Shown: one piece after another, positions 44,379 through 52,408 of the stretch
Layout: each line of letters opens with the position of its first letter
Position numbering within the stretch: the first letter of the stretch is position 1
Position numbers and translations under genes: made by a program
Source: a virus
IMG/VR virus record: IMGVR_UViG_3300021368_000936
Span: 1-54,653 of that record
Strand: one strand, 5' to 3'
Length of the DNA: 54,653 nucleotides
The notes under the pieces: generated by a model
Told to the model about the DNA's origin: nothing
Seen by the model: only the letters and a program-made list of their open reading frames with translations
The model's database searches: none

Positions 44379-45434
44379 ATGTCAACTCTTAATGTAGGGA
44401 CTATCACGCTGTCTTCAGGATTGACGCTCCCAACCTATACTTCAAACCCTGATAACAGACCAGGACACTCTGCTGGTAGAACCATTTTTGATACCGTCAC
44501 AAACACTATTCAAGTGTCAGATGGCAGTCAATGGATTTCTGCTGGTGCTAGTGGTAGTGGTTTGATTTCTGCTACAGGTGGTGAGATTACATTCTCTGGA
44601 TCGTATAAAGTACACACTTTTACTCAAGTAGGACAATATAACTTCGCTGTTTCTAGTGCCGCTGGCGGTGCTACTGCTGAAGTTCTTGTCGTTGCTGGTG
44701 GTGGTGCTGGTGGCACCATTGGTGGTGGCGGTGGTGGAGGCGGTGTTTGCCACCACTCGGCATATCCTATCTCTGCTGGTTCATATCAAGTTACTGTTGG
44801 TGCTGGTGCTATTTGTCCTCTAGCTGGTTATCCTTCACCCAAGGGCGTTCAAGCAGGTCCTAGTAAGTTCGGATCTCACGAAGCATATGGTGGTGGTCCT
44901 GGTGGATCTTGGAGTGGTCAAACTAATGAGTATGGCACCGATGGTGGTTCGGGTGGTGGCGGAACTGGTCCTGGTCCTGATGCTTTCGGTGGAAGTGCTA
45001 CTCAAGGCATTGCTCCTGGTGGTGGACAAGTTTATGGAAACCCTGGTTACAATGGTGGCAACAAAACTAGTGGCACACACTCTGGAACCCACACAGGTGG
45101 CGGTGGCGGTGGAGCTAACCCCAACAACACTCGTAACGGAAGAGTCGGTGGTGATGGTGTAAACATTATGGGATATGTCGTCGGTGGCGGCGGCGGTGGC
45201 GGTTCCCACGAAAACTATGCTAACTCTCCTATTTCTACACCTGCTGCTCCTGGTGGTGGCGGTCGTGGCGCTGGAAGAGCTTCCCAGTTTGCTGGTGGTG
45301 GTGGTCTAGGGTTCGGTGAGCCTGGTGTCACAAACACTGGTGGCGGCGGCGGAGGCGGCTGGTATAATGGAGGTGGCACTGGACAAGGTGGTGCTGGCGC
45401 TCCTGGTATCGTCGTTGTCAGACACTCCGTATGA
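44379..45434 (+). CDS. glycine-rich adhesin-like tail protein, copy 1 (351 aa)
   Basis: An N-terminal segment of about 55 residues (MSTLNVGTITLSSGLTLPTY, ending near DGSQWISAG) is shared with the protein at 49368 and probably anchors it to the fibre. After a short linker the protein becomes extremely Gly-rich from about residue 105 (VLVVAGGGAGG) to the C-terminus, with GGGGGGGG runs alternating with short variable, aromatic or His-containing loops. This resembles polyglycine-helix adhesins such as T-even gp38, where loops between Gly runs define receptor specificity; the analogy is inference. The C-terminus PGIVVVRHSV closes the domain as in other Gly-rich phage proteins. Confidence 0.75.
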   Translation: MSTLNVGTITLSSGLTLPTYTSNPDNRPGHSAGRTIFDTVTNTIQVSDGSQWISAGASGSGLISATGGEITFSGSYKVHTFTQVGQYNFAVSSAAGGATAEVLVVAGGGAGGTIGGGGGGGGVCHHSAYPISAGSYQVTVGAGAICPLAGYPSPKGVQAGPSKFGSHEAYGGGPGGSWSGQTNEYGTDGGSGGGGTGPGPDAFGGSATQGIAPGGGQVYGNPGYNGGNKTSGTHSGTHTGGGGGGANPNNTRNGRVGGDGVNIMGYVVGGGGGGGSHENYANSPISTPAAPGGGGRGAGRASQFAGGGGLGFGEPGVTNTGGGGGGGWYNGGGTGQGGAGAPGIVVVRHSV

Positions 45435-45442
45435 GGTAATTA

Positions 45443-45940
45443 ATGCTTTATGATGTAATTGAAAATTTTCTCGAAGAAGAAGATTTTAGTGAACTTGTAA
45501 AACAAACTTTAAATAACCCATATTTCCCATTGTTTCTGAAGCAGCGTGTTGCTGCTTCCTGGACGGACGATGGGATTTATTTTACCCATTGCTTTTGGCA
45601 GGGAGATCGGATAAGTAGTGATTTCTTTCAACCGATTGAGCCTGTAATCAAAAAGTTAGACGCTGAAAAACTTATAAGAATTCAGTTTAATCTATACCCA
45701 CCGACCGCTGAAACAGTAAGGCACGACTGGCATATTGATCAACCAGACGATCACAAGGGTTGTATTTTGTATCTAAATACTAATGACGGACAAACGTTGT
45801 TGAGAGAATCCGAAACCAGTGCTATAGGTATTAACTCTATTGCTAACCGAGCACTGTTCTTCAATCCAGCAAAACCTCACTGTAGTACAACTTGTACTGA
45901 TCAAAAATTTAGATCTAATATTATCTTCAACTATGAGTGA
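45443..45940 (+). CDS. putative Fe(II)/2-oxoglutarate oxygenase
   Basis: The 165-residue product has the minimal double-stranded beta-helix signature: HDWHID (H97-x-D99), followed by a GCILYLNTNDGQTLL strand pair, and then NPAKPHCSTTCTDQKFRSNI with the distal His146 and an Arg157 that would bind 2-oxoglutarate. Such enzymes hydroxylate proteins or small molecules; the substrate here is unknown. It follows the first glycine-rich gene by eight bases and is coupled to the next gene by overlap. Short length suggests just the catalytic core. Confidence 0.72.
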   Translation: MLYDVIENFLEEEDFSELVKQTLNNPYFPLFLKQRVAASWTDDGIYFTHCFWQGDRISSDFFQPIEPVIKKLDAEKLIRIQFNLYPPTAETVRHDWHIDQPDDHKGCILYLNTNDGQTLLRESETSAIGINSIANRALFFNPAKPHCSTTCTDQKFRSNIIFNYE

Positions 45941-46601
45941 ACTACATAATGTGTTTTCCATACCTGTGTGGAAAACAAAAATTACTGAATCTGATTACAA
46001 CAAAAAATTAATTCTCAACGAAATGCTGGACAACTTTAAAGTTGATCCAAAGAGAAACACTTGGGATAAGGTGATGCCCACTACTATGAAAAGTGTGTGG
46101 CATCATTCTAATAATGATGAAGATGATAAAAGATTCACAAATATCAGTTACGAAGAGTCTGGACTTACTAAAGTAATAGATTCTAGAATTAGAGAATTCT
46201 TTTCTCATTGTAGATTCATATCTGATGTAAACTACTTCTTCCAGATTACAAACTACACTGTATCTACAGAGGGTTATTTCTTGACTAGTCATGGGCACGG
46301 ACAGGACTCATTTAGTTCTGTGTTGTTCTTACAATATGATAAGTTCAATCATCCATCGACGTATTTTAATAATCCATATTCAGCAGCAGATCAAACACGC
46401 TGGTTACAAAAAGATCTGTATGATTCTATTGATCACAGCGATCCATTCTTTAGTTACTTCCAAGATGTATGGTCTATTGAAACTGAAGAAGATGACTACA
46501 TGATCTTTCCTGGTCATGTCAAACATGAAGTTCCTACTGTAGGAAAATCAGACAAAGAACGTGTTACTATTTCCTGTAATATTAAAGTGTACAAATCATG
46601 A
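45933..46601 (+). CDS. putative 2OG-Fe(II) oxygenase, PF13759-like
   Basis: The ATG at 45933 overlaps the previous stop and was preferred to an upstream in-frame ATG lying inside the preceding gene. Of 222 residues, the key blocks are YFLTSHGHGQDSFSSVLFLQ (H120, H122, D125), IFPGHVKHEVPTVG (distal H198) and ERVTISCNIKV (R210). The HxH...SS/SG...FP.H..H layout matches the PF13759 family of putative oxygenases, common in marine phages. Substrate unknown. It ends in an ATGA overlap with the halogenase gene. Confidence 0.72.
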   Translation: MSELHNVFSIPVWKTKITESDYNKKLILNEMLDNFKVDPKRNTWDKVMPTTMKSVWHHSNNDEDDKRFTNISYEESGLTKVIDSRIREFFSHCRFISDVNYFFQITNYTVSTEGYFLTSHGHGQDSFSSVLFLQYDKFNHPSTYFNNPYSAADQTRWLQKDLYDSIDHSDPFFSYFQDVWSIETEEDDYMIFPGHVKHEVPTVGKSDKERVTISCNIKVYKS

Positions 46602-48157
46602 GCAAGATCATTAACGAGATAACTGTTGTCGGCGGTGGTAGTGCTGGGTGGATGACTGCTTCAACTCTTGCTAGGTTTTTTCCTAACAGAAAAATTACAG
46701 TTATTGAGAGTCCTGATATACCTATTGTCGGTGTAGGAGAAAGCACCTTAGGTCAAATCAATCATTGGTTGTATGCTTTGGGAATCAATGATGATGATTT
46801 CATGAAAGAATGTGATGCTTCGTATAAGTTGAGCATCAAATTTACAAACTTTTATAAGAAGGATGATGGTGGATTCCATTATCCTTTTGGTGCTCCATTT
46901 ATGAAGGACACTGAACTGGGGTATAACGACTGGGGTCTTGTAAAACTATTGTATCCAGCAGTCCCTAATATTGATTTTGCTCGGTGTTACAATCCTGCCA
47001 CTACTCTGGCAGAAAACAACAAAATCTCTATGAACACCAGAGGTGAGTTTGACAATTTCAATTTCAAGAAAGATACTGCTTATCACTTTGATGCCGTAAA
47101 GTTTGGTCAGTGGTTGAAGAATAATTATTGCCTTCCTAGAGGTGTAGTTCTAATCAACAAAAATGTTGAGAATGTAATTACAAATGATGATGGTATTGAG
47201 AAGTTGATTCTTGATGATGGTTCAGAACATACATCAGATCTATTTGTAGATTGTACAGGATTCAAGAGTCTTCTCTTACAGCAAGCAATGGATGAGGAGT
47301 TCATTTCTTATGAAGACATTCTGCCGAACAACAAAGCATGGGCAACTAAACTTCCATACACAAATAAGGACGAACAACTAGAACCATTCACAAACTCAAC
47401 TGCTCTATCTAATGGATGGGTTTGGAATATTCCTCTTTGGAGTAGGATTGGTACGGGATATGTTTATAGTGATAAGTTTACAACCAAGGAAGATGCCCTA
47501 GAGGAATTCAAGCAATACCTCGGTAGAGACGATTTAGATTTCAAAGAAATCTCTATGAGGATTGGTATCCATAAGAGAACCTGGGTAAAGAATGTAGTTG
47601 CTATTGGTCTGTCAGCAGGGTTTATTGAACCACTAGAAAGTAATGGTCTATTTACTGTCCATGAATTCTTACTTAAACTAGTCAAGTCTCTGTCCAAAGA
47701 ATCAATCAATCAGTTTGATAGAGACACATACAATCTGGTCACCAGAGATATGTTTGATGTCTTTGCTACCTTTGTATCTCTCCACTACAAATTGAGTGCC
47801 AGAGATGACACAGAATACTGGAGGTATGTTACAGAGAAGAGTGTGGAGAGAGAAGAGATCAATCGTATTCCTCAACTACAATCAGACTTCAGGAATCTTG
47901 CTCAAGCAAAGATGTACAACGAAGAGTTTGTATTGAATAGTGGTACACCTTATATTGCTATGGGCATGAACTATAGTATAATTAATGACCAGACTCTACT
48001 ATCATGGGAGTATTATCAAAATAAAAATTACAAAGAGATTGCTGACAGAGCGTACACTATGTTTAACAAACGAAAGTATTTGTGGCAACAGGCAGCATAC
48101 ATCTGCCCAACATTGAACCAATTTTTGGAAAATAAATATAACAGTGAGGTCGTTTAA
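46598..48157 (+). CDS. flavin-dependent tryptophan halogenase-like enzyme
   Basis: The 519 residues carry the family's hallmarks: the FAD-binding VVGGGSAGW near the N-terminus, GVGESTLGQINHWL, the lysine in ECDASYKLSIKF (K77, equivalent to PrnA K79), WVWNIP (WxWxIP, residues 274-279) and EPLESNGLF with E347 equivalent to PrnA E346. All catalytic residues known for PrnA/RebH are therefore present, and the length is typical. The enzyme uses reduced FAD, oxygen and halide to halogenate an aromatic substrate. Cyanophage Syn10 VirX1 is a characterised viral relative that favours iodide, and this gene is a candidate homologue. No flavin reductase is seen in the window, so host FADH2 would be needed. 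It is coupled to oxygenase genes on both sides. Confidence 0.9.
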   Translation: MSKIINEITVVGGGSAGWMTASTLARFFPNRKITVIESPDIPIVGVGESTLGQINHWLYALGINDDDFMKECDASYKLSIKFTNFYKKDDGGFHYPFGAPFMKDTELGYNDWGLVKLLYPAVPNIDFARCYNPATTLAENNKISMNTRGEFDNFNFKKDTAYHFDAVKFGQWLKNNYCLPRGVVLINKNVENVITNDDGIEKLILDDGSEHTSDLFVDCTGFKSLLLQQAMDEEFISYEDILPNNKAWATKLPYTNKDEQLEPFTNSTALSNGWVWNIPLWSRIGTGYVYSDKFTTKEDALEEFKQYLGRDDLDFKEISMRIGIHKRTWVKNVVAIGLSAGFIEPLESNGLFTVHEFLLKLVKSLSKESINQFDRDTYNLVTRDMFDVFATFVSLHYKLSARDDTEYWRYVTEKSVEREEINRIPQLQSDFRNLAQAKMYNEEFVLNSGTPYIAMGMNYSIINDQTLLSWEYYQNKNYKEIADRAYTMFNKRKYLWQQAAYICPTLNQFLENKYNSEVV

Positions 48158-48159
48158 TC

Positions 48160-48762
48160 ATGGCATATGAAGCTATCTGGTATCACACCAGAATTCCCGA
48201 TAAAGTAATTGATCTGTTGACAGAAGACTTAGAGCAAGCAACTGAAGACACTCAGTTTTCGGAGTCGATGACTAAATCAGGTTCTGACTTTAAGATGAGA
48301 GACAGTTCCAATCTATGGGTTCCAGAAACTCATTGGGTATGTGGAATGCTTTGGCACTACATCCAGTTGGCAAATAGAAATAACTTTAGATATGATATTG
48401 ATGGGTTTGATAATGGATCTATTCAATACACTAGATATCAAGAAGGTAATTACTACAACTGGCATAAAGATGATGGTGTGTCAAATGCTTACACTCCTGT
48501 AGATGATCCTGAAGAAGACTTCATCAAAGGTAGTACACAAAAAATCAGGAAACTTTCTGTTACTGTTCAACTATCTTCTCACGAAGATTATACTGGAGGT
48601 GAAGTTCAGTTTCTGGAAAACAACAATAAAACTTTCTTTGCTCCGAAGAAGAAAGGAACTGTGATTGTATTTGACAGTCGTCTTCCACACCGAGCAAAAA
48701 AAGTGTTGACTGGAGAAAGACGTTCTCTAGTTGGTTGGGTTGTTGGTCCTCAGTGGAGATGA
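48160..48762 (+). CDS. PKHD/prolyl-hydroxylase-type 2OG-Fe(II) oxygenase
   Basis: A full-length hydroxylase of 200 residues. Key blocks: YQEGNYYNWHKDDG (H102-x-D104), IRKLSVTVQLSSHEDYTGGE, and GTVIVFDSRLPHRAKKVLTG with distal H177 and 2OG-binding R187/R188 before SLVGWVVGP. This is the prolyl-4-hydroxylase/PKHD pattern, common in T4-like cyanophages. The substrate may be a prolyl residue, or another one, in a virion or host protein; unproven. It begins two bases after the halogenase stop. Confidence 0.85.
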   Translation: MAYEAIWYHTRIPDKVIDLLTEDLEQATEDTQFSESMTKSGSDFKMRDSSNLWVPETHWVCGMLWHYIQLANRNNFRYDIDGFDNGSIQYTRYQEGNYYNWHKDDGVSNAYTPVDDPEEDFIKGSTQKIRKLSVTVQLSSHEDYTGGEVQFLENNNKTFFAPKKKGTVIVFDSRLPHRAKKVLTGERRSLVGWVVGPQWR

Positions 48763-48763
48763 T

Positions 48764-49336
48764 ATGAGAAAGTGGGATGACTGGTCTGTCATTCTAGTGC
48801 CCAATATGATAGACCCAATGTTTCTTTTCCAACCTATTCCTTGGGAAAGAGGGCAGTATACATATCATTATCCTGGACATGTTGTCATGGATAAAGATGA
48901 GAGGCAAGTCCCTGGTAGTATTTCTAGATACAACCACCCTCACTACCATGATATTTACTATCAAGTAAAAAAGAGAGTGGAACAATCTATCAATGAAGTT
49001 TTATATCCAACCTATTATTATGATAGGTTTTACTTCAAGAACCAGGAATTAGTTCCTCATAAAGATAGACCATCTTGTGAAGTTAGTGTTTCTCTACACT
49101 GTTCTAATAATCTAGATTATGGTTGGCCTATCTGGTTCGACACACCAGATGGAGATAAGATTCCTCTAGTTACGAATCCTGGTGATGCTGTCATATATAA
49201 AGGATGTGAGCGTGAACATTGGCGTGAACCAATGAAAGGTGATCATAAATCCTACTACCACCAAATCTTCTTCCATTATGTAAGAAGAGATGGACCGCAC
49301 ATTGAACATGCTTTCGACGCTCCTAATCGAAGATAA
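48764..49336 (+). CDS. 2OG-Fe(II)-oxygenase-like protein
   Basis: ATG 48764 follows GGAG by five bases. The 190 residues include QELVPHKDRPSCEVSVSLHC (H99-x-D101), then WPIWFDTPDGDKIPL and GDAVIYKGCEREHWREP with a distal His152. The C-terminal YYHQIFFHYV completes the beta helix. The HxD...H arrangement and LVTNPGDAVIYKG resemble phage oxygenases; an Arg for 2-oxoglutarate is less clear than in the neighbours. Last gene before the second glycine-rich protein. Confidence 0.65.
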   Translation: MRKWDDWSVILVPNMIDPMFLFQPIPWERGQYTYHYPGHVVMDKDERQVPGSISRYNHPHYHDIYYQVKKRVEQSINEVLYPTYYYDRFYFKNQELVPHKDRPSCEVSVSLHCSNNLDYGWPIWFDTPDGDKIPLVTNPGDAVIYKGCEREHWREPMKGDHKSYYHQIFFHYVRRDGPHIEHAFDAPNRR

Positions 49337-49339
49337 ATA
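49333..49339 (+). promoter_or_regulatory. late promoter element ATAAATA before the second glycine-rich gene
   Basis: GATAAATAC overlaps the previous stop and lies 35 bases before the ATG. Confidence 0.6.
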
Positions 49340-49367
49340 CTTAAGAGACTAATACCGCCAGATAAAG

Positions 49368-50564
49368 ATGTCGAATTTAAATGTAGGTGAAGCTGTTGTA
49401 GGATCGGAGTTAAATCTACCGATCCATACAAACGGGTCTAGACCAGTTGCTCCCCCTGACGGTCATATGATCTTTAATCAGGAAGAGGGAAAAATTCAAG
49501 TTTATGATGGTGCCAACTGGTTGTCAATTGGTTCCACTAATTATGCTATGACTGCTAGTGGTCAGGTCACTACAACTGACTTGACTGGAGCAAATGCTGG
49601 TGACAGAGTTATCAAGTTTACTGGTAACGGTACATTGAATGTAACTGAGTCTTCTCCTGATAAAGGTGTTGATCTATTGATCATCGGCGGTGGCGGTGGC
49701 GGTGGTGGTGTTATCGGCGGTGGTGGCGGCGCTGGTGGCACTTTGTATAAGAGAAATGTTGTTCTACCTGCAGGTACTTACTCGATTACTATTGGTAGTG
49801 GCGGCATTGGTGGTAAAGGATGGAACCAACCAGACCAAGAAGGAAGAGCAGGAAACCCAACTACATTTATTGGTGGAGACATTATCTACGAAGCAGTAGG
49901 TGGTGGTGGCGGCGAAGCTCATGGTGGTTCTTCTAACCCTGGTTTTGCTGGTGCTGGTGGTTGTGGCGGTGGATCTGCTAACAGATCTAGACGTGGTGGT
50001 TCTGCTGTAGGCAATGCTTTCGGTTACATCGAAACTCTACAAACTCCACCTAGAGCTCCTACCAGTGATGCCTATGCTTCTGGTGCTGGTGTCCTAGGAA
50101 CTCACACGGGAAACACTGGTGGTAACGCTAGAGGTATTGTCAGAAGAGGTATCCAAGGTTGGCCTGGTGGAAACTGGGGTGGTGGTGACACAGGTGCTGG
50201 TGGTGGCGGTTGTGGTTACTGTGGTATCAACGGTGGAGCACCTAGAGACGTTGGTGGTCCTGGCGGATCTGGTTGCTACATGGAAATTGAAGGAACTCTA
50301 CAAGCATATGCTGGTGGTGGAGGCGGCGGTGTTCGTGGAACAGGTCGCCCTAGATCCACTGGTGGTGCTGGTGGAGGTGGTAAAGGAGGTAGAAATAGTT
50401 TGCTTCCTGGACCATATGGTTCGAACGTCGGTGAAGGTGCTGAAAATGGTCAGGCAAACACTGGCGGCGGTGGTGGCGGCGGTGGTTACAATGGTGGTAA
50501 CTCAAACATCATTGGTGCTACTGGTGGTCCTGGCGTAGTAATCGTCAGATATAGATACGTATAA
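49368..50564 (+). CDS. glycine-rich adhesin-like tail protein, copy 2 (398 aa)
   Basis: Paralogue of the gene at 44379: MSNLNVGEAVVGSELNLPIH aligns with its N-terminus, and IQVYDGANWLSIG with IQVSDGSQWISAG. The Gly-rich part starts near residue 104 (LLIIGGGGGGGGVIGGGGGA) and holds many GGGGG runs with loops containing Trp, Tyr, Cys and Arg. The C-terminus PGVVIVRYRYV matches copy 1 (PGIVVVRHSV). The loops differ strongly between copies, as expected for receptor-binding tips under diversifying selection. Confidence 0.75.
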   Translation: MSNLNVGEAVVGSELNLPIHTNGSRPVAPPDGHMIFNQEEGKIQVYDGANWLSIGSTNYAMTASGQVTTTDLTGANAGDRVIKFTGNGTLNVTESSPDKGVDLLIIGGGGGGGGVIGGGGGAGGTLYKRNVVLPAGTYSITIGSGGIGGKGWNQPDQEGRAGNPTTFIGGDIIYEAVGGGGGEAHGGSSNPGFAGAGGCGGGSANRSRRGGSAVGNAFGYIETLQTPPRAPTSDAYASGAGVLGTHTGNTGGNARGIVRRGIQGWPGGNWGGGDTGAGGGGCGYCGINGGAPRDVGGPGGSGCYMEIEGTLQAYAGGGGGGVRGTGRPRSTGGAGGGGKGGRNSLLPGPYGSNVGEGAENGQANTGGGGGGGGYNGGNSNIIGATGGPGVVIVRYRYV

Positions 50565-50580
50565 TTAAGGAGTTTTTAAA

Positions 50581-50895
50581 ATGGATTTGACTTACGCTGC
50601 TTCTTTGACAAGTGATCAAAAGCAAGCAATCATTGATCTACTGAATCACATTACTGATGAAGAACCCTTCGGTCCTGGAGTCAGTTCCGATTGGGTAAAA
50701 GAAATGAGAGAAGTTCTACGATTGTCTACACCCAAAGATGCAGACATTCAGCAATGTAGAATGCTTCAACTCATCAACAGATCTGACAGTGGTGTTGGGT
50801 ATACTATCGATGACCTGACTTCACCAGAAGGTCTTCCTGTTGTTAGACTAGTAGGAACTACAGCACAACTCGACAAGTTGCTTGATAGTAAGTAA
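50581..50895 (+). CDS. hypothetical protein (104 aa)
   Basis: AAGGAG precedes the ATG by seven bases. The helical N-terminus (SLTSDQKQAIIDLLNHITDE) is followed by a mixed domain ending VVRLVGTTAQLDKLLDSK. It lies between the glycine-rich adhesin and an oxygenase, with its stop overlapping the next start as TAATG. No family is recognised. A chaperone or modification partner of the adhesin is possible only by position. Confidence 0.5.
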   Translation: MDLTYAASLTSDQKQAIIDLLNHITDEEPFGPGVSSDWVKEMREVLRLSTPKDADIQQCRMLQLINRSDSGVGYTIDDLTSPEGLPVVRLVGTTAQLDKLLDSK

Positions 50896-51503
50896 TGCAA
50901 TTTGACATTTTGCCATTGTTCTCAAGTCCTCTTACACTAACTAAATTAAATCAAGATACTGATTCAATCTTAGAACAACTGAAAGAGACTGAGTATATTG
51001 ATACTTTAGATTCTACAAATCAACAAACAAATATTCAATCCAAGATATCTAAATCTAAAAACATTCTAGAATCTTTTCCTGCCTTACAAAAGGAAATTGT
51101 AGAACACTTATCTTCTTACATAAAAGATGTAATGAGATATGAGGATTTAGATTTCAAGATTACTAGTTCGTGGTCAACACTGACTCCACCAGGACATAGT
51201 GGAGAATCACACTGTCATAAAAATAGTTGGTTAAGTGGAGTTTTCTATCCTCAAGACGGTAGTAATATACTATTCTCAGATGGATATCAATTCTTCTATC
51301 ACGAACCATCAGAATATAATCTATGGAACTCATCTAAGTGGGCAATACCAGCAGAGAAAAATCTACTGATCTTTTTCCCAAGTCATTTGAACCATCAGAT
51401 TACTAGTAACACATCATCAAACAACCGTCATTCTATTGCTTTCAACGTGTTCCCACGTGGAGTATGGGGTGAAGGAGATTCAATAAATAGTACCGTATCG
51501 TAA
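50895..51503 (+). CDS. putative 2OG-Fe(II) oxygenase, PF13759-like
   Basis: The 202 residues follow the PF13759 pattern closely: SSWSTLTPPGHSGESHCHKN with H106, H108 and N110, the SWLSGVFYPQ strand, NLLIFFPSHLNHQITSN with distal H167, and RHSIAFNVFP with R178. The same layout is found in the gene at 45933, so the island has two members of this family. The substrate is unknown. It is coupled to the previous gene, and a late promoter element lies near its 3' end. Confidence 0.8.
   Translation: MQFDILPLFSSPLTLTKLNQDTDSILEQLKETEYIDTLDSTNQQTNIQSKISKSKNILESFPALQKEIVEHLSSYIKDVMRYEDLDFKITSSWSTLTPPGHSGESHCHKNSWLSGVFYPQDGSNILFSDGYQFFYHEPSEYNLWNSSKWAIPAEKNLLIFFPSHLNHQITSNTSSNNRHSIAFNVFPRGVWGEGDSINSTVS
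51483..51489 (+). promoter_or_regulatory. late promoter element ATAAATA near the end of an oxygenase gene
   Basis: AATAAATAG lies 36 bases before the ATG at 51519, inside the coding end of the previous gene. Confidence 0.45.
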
Positions 51504-51518
51504 TTATTACTGATTATC

Positions 51519-51707
51519 ATGGACACAGCAGAACTCAGAAAGAATTTTGAAGAGCAACTTGCTAGCACCGACAAGCAAATTGCCGAACTAGAAGCGAACC
51601 TTGCTAAAGCAAGAGAGTATAAACTGAAACTAGCAGGTGGTCTAGAGACATTAGATCTTCTCAACCCACCCGAAGAAACTCCTGCTGAAGAACCAGCAGC
51701 AGAATGA
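51519..51707 (+). CDS. small coiled-coil protein (62 aa)
   Basis: The first 40 residues form a heptad-like charged helix (AELRKNFEEQLASTDKQIAE, then LEANLAKAREYKLKLAGG), and the end is acidic and Pro/Ala-rich (PPEETPAEEPAAE). Short coiled-coil proteins of this type occur next to cyanophage tail genes, with unknown function. It shares an ATGA overlap with the DUF6445-like gene. Confidence 0.6.
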   Translation: MDTAELRKNFEEQLASTDKQIAELEANLAKAREYKLKLAGGLETLDLLNPPEETPAEEPAAE

Positions 51708-52402
51708 TAGATGCTAAAGAGTTTGATATCGACCTCTCTTCTTGGGAGGTCGATATTCTTCATGTTGGGCGGTGTCAAAACAGATTAATTAAAATTAAAA
51801 ACTTTTTTTCTAACCCAGACAAAGTTAGAGAGACTGCTTTAAATGCAGATCTTAAAAATACTATCATGGGAGAAGTCTCTTCTGTTCCTGGGTATGTGTC
51901 TAGGATAGGTGGAATTGATATGAAATTCTTTTCCCCATTTAGAGACATTATATATGATAAGATGAAGACTACTAATTTAGTTTTACACAATCCAAAGTCT
52001 TCTATGTTTACATTTCAAAAATACAAACCAGGAGAATTGTGTAGAACTTCTAGTTTGTATCCACACGTAGATTGGCAACACTATGCTTGTGTTTTATCAC
52101 TGAATACAAATGAAGAGCTAGAGGGCACTGAGAGTGGGACTGCTTTTTGTAGACACGTTCCTACTAACATGGAACATATATGTTCTGATGTAAACTATCG
52201 CTATGATCGAGTATCTAATAGAGATCAAACAATGGTTCCTCTAGATCCATCTACTTTTGATAGATGTGGTTGGTTAACCTATCACATAGAACCACATGAA
52301 TACAATACTTTACTAATGTATGAAGGTAAAGTATGTCACACACCATACTTCAATACTAACTGGAACTGTGATCGTATTACCTTCAATGGGTTTCTAAAAT
52401 AA
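51704..52402 (+). CDS. DUF6445-like putative Fe(II)/2OG-type protein
   Basis: The 232 residues match my recollection of DUF6445: an N-terminal LIKIKNFFSNPDKVRETALN segment, YPHVDWQHYACVLSLN (H121-x-D123), GTAFCRHVP, and EGKVCHTPYFNTNWNCDRIT with distal H212 and R224. The HxD...H...R spacing is that of 2-oxoglutarate oxygenases. In bacteria I recall DUF6445 genes being found near tryptophan-halogenase-like genes, which agrees with this island. Activity and substrate are unproven. It is the last island gene before gp13. Confidence 0.65.
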   Translation: MIDAKEFDIDLSSWEVDILHVGRCQNRLIKIKNFFSNPDKVRETALNADLKNTIMGEVSSVPGYVSRIGGIDMKFFSPFRDIIYDKMKTTNLVLHNPKSSMFTFQKYKPGELCRTSSLYPHVDWQHYACVLSLNTNEELEGTESGTAFCRHVPTNMEHICSDVNYRYDRVSNRDQTMVPLDPSTFDRCGWLTYHIEPHEYNTLLMYEGKVCHTPYFNTNWNCDRITFNGFLK

Positions 52403-52408
52403 CCCGTC

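Noticed and set aside
44680-45400. Repetitive GGTGGCGGT-type DNA that could be taken for a tandem array or CRISPR-like repeat
   Set aside because: The periodicity comes from glycine codons in one open frame, with no constant repeat or spacer length.
48132-48138. ATAAATA near the end of the halogenase gene
   Set aside because: It lies in AT-rich coding sequence 28 bases before the next start and may be chance; too uncertain to list as a promoter.
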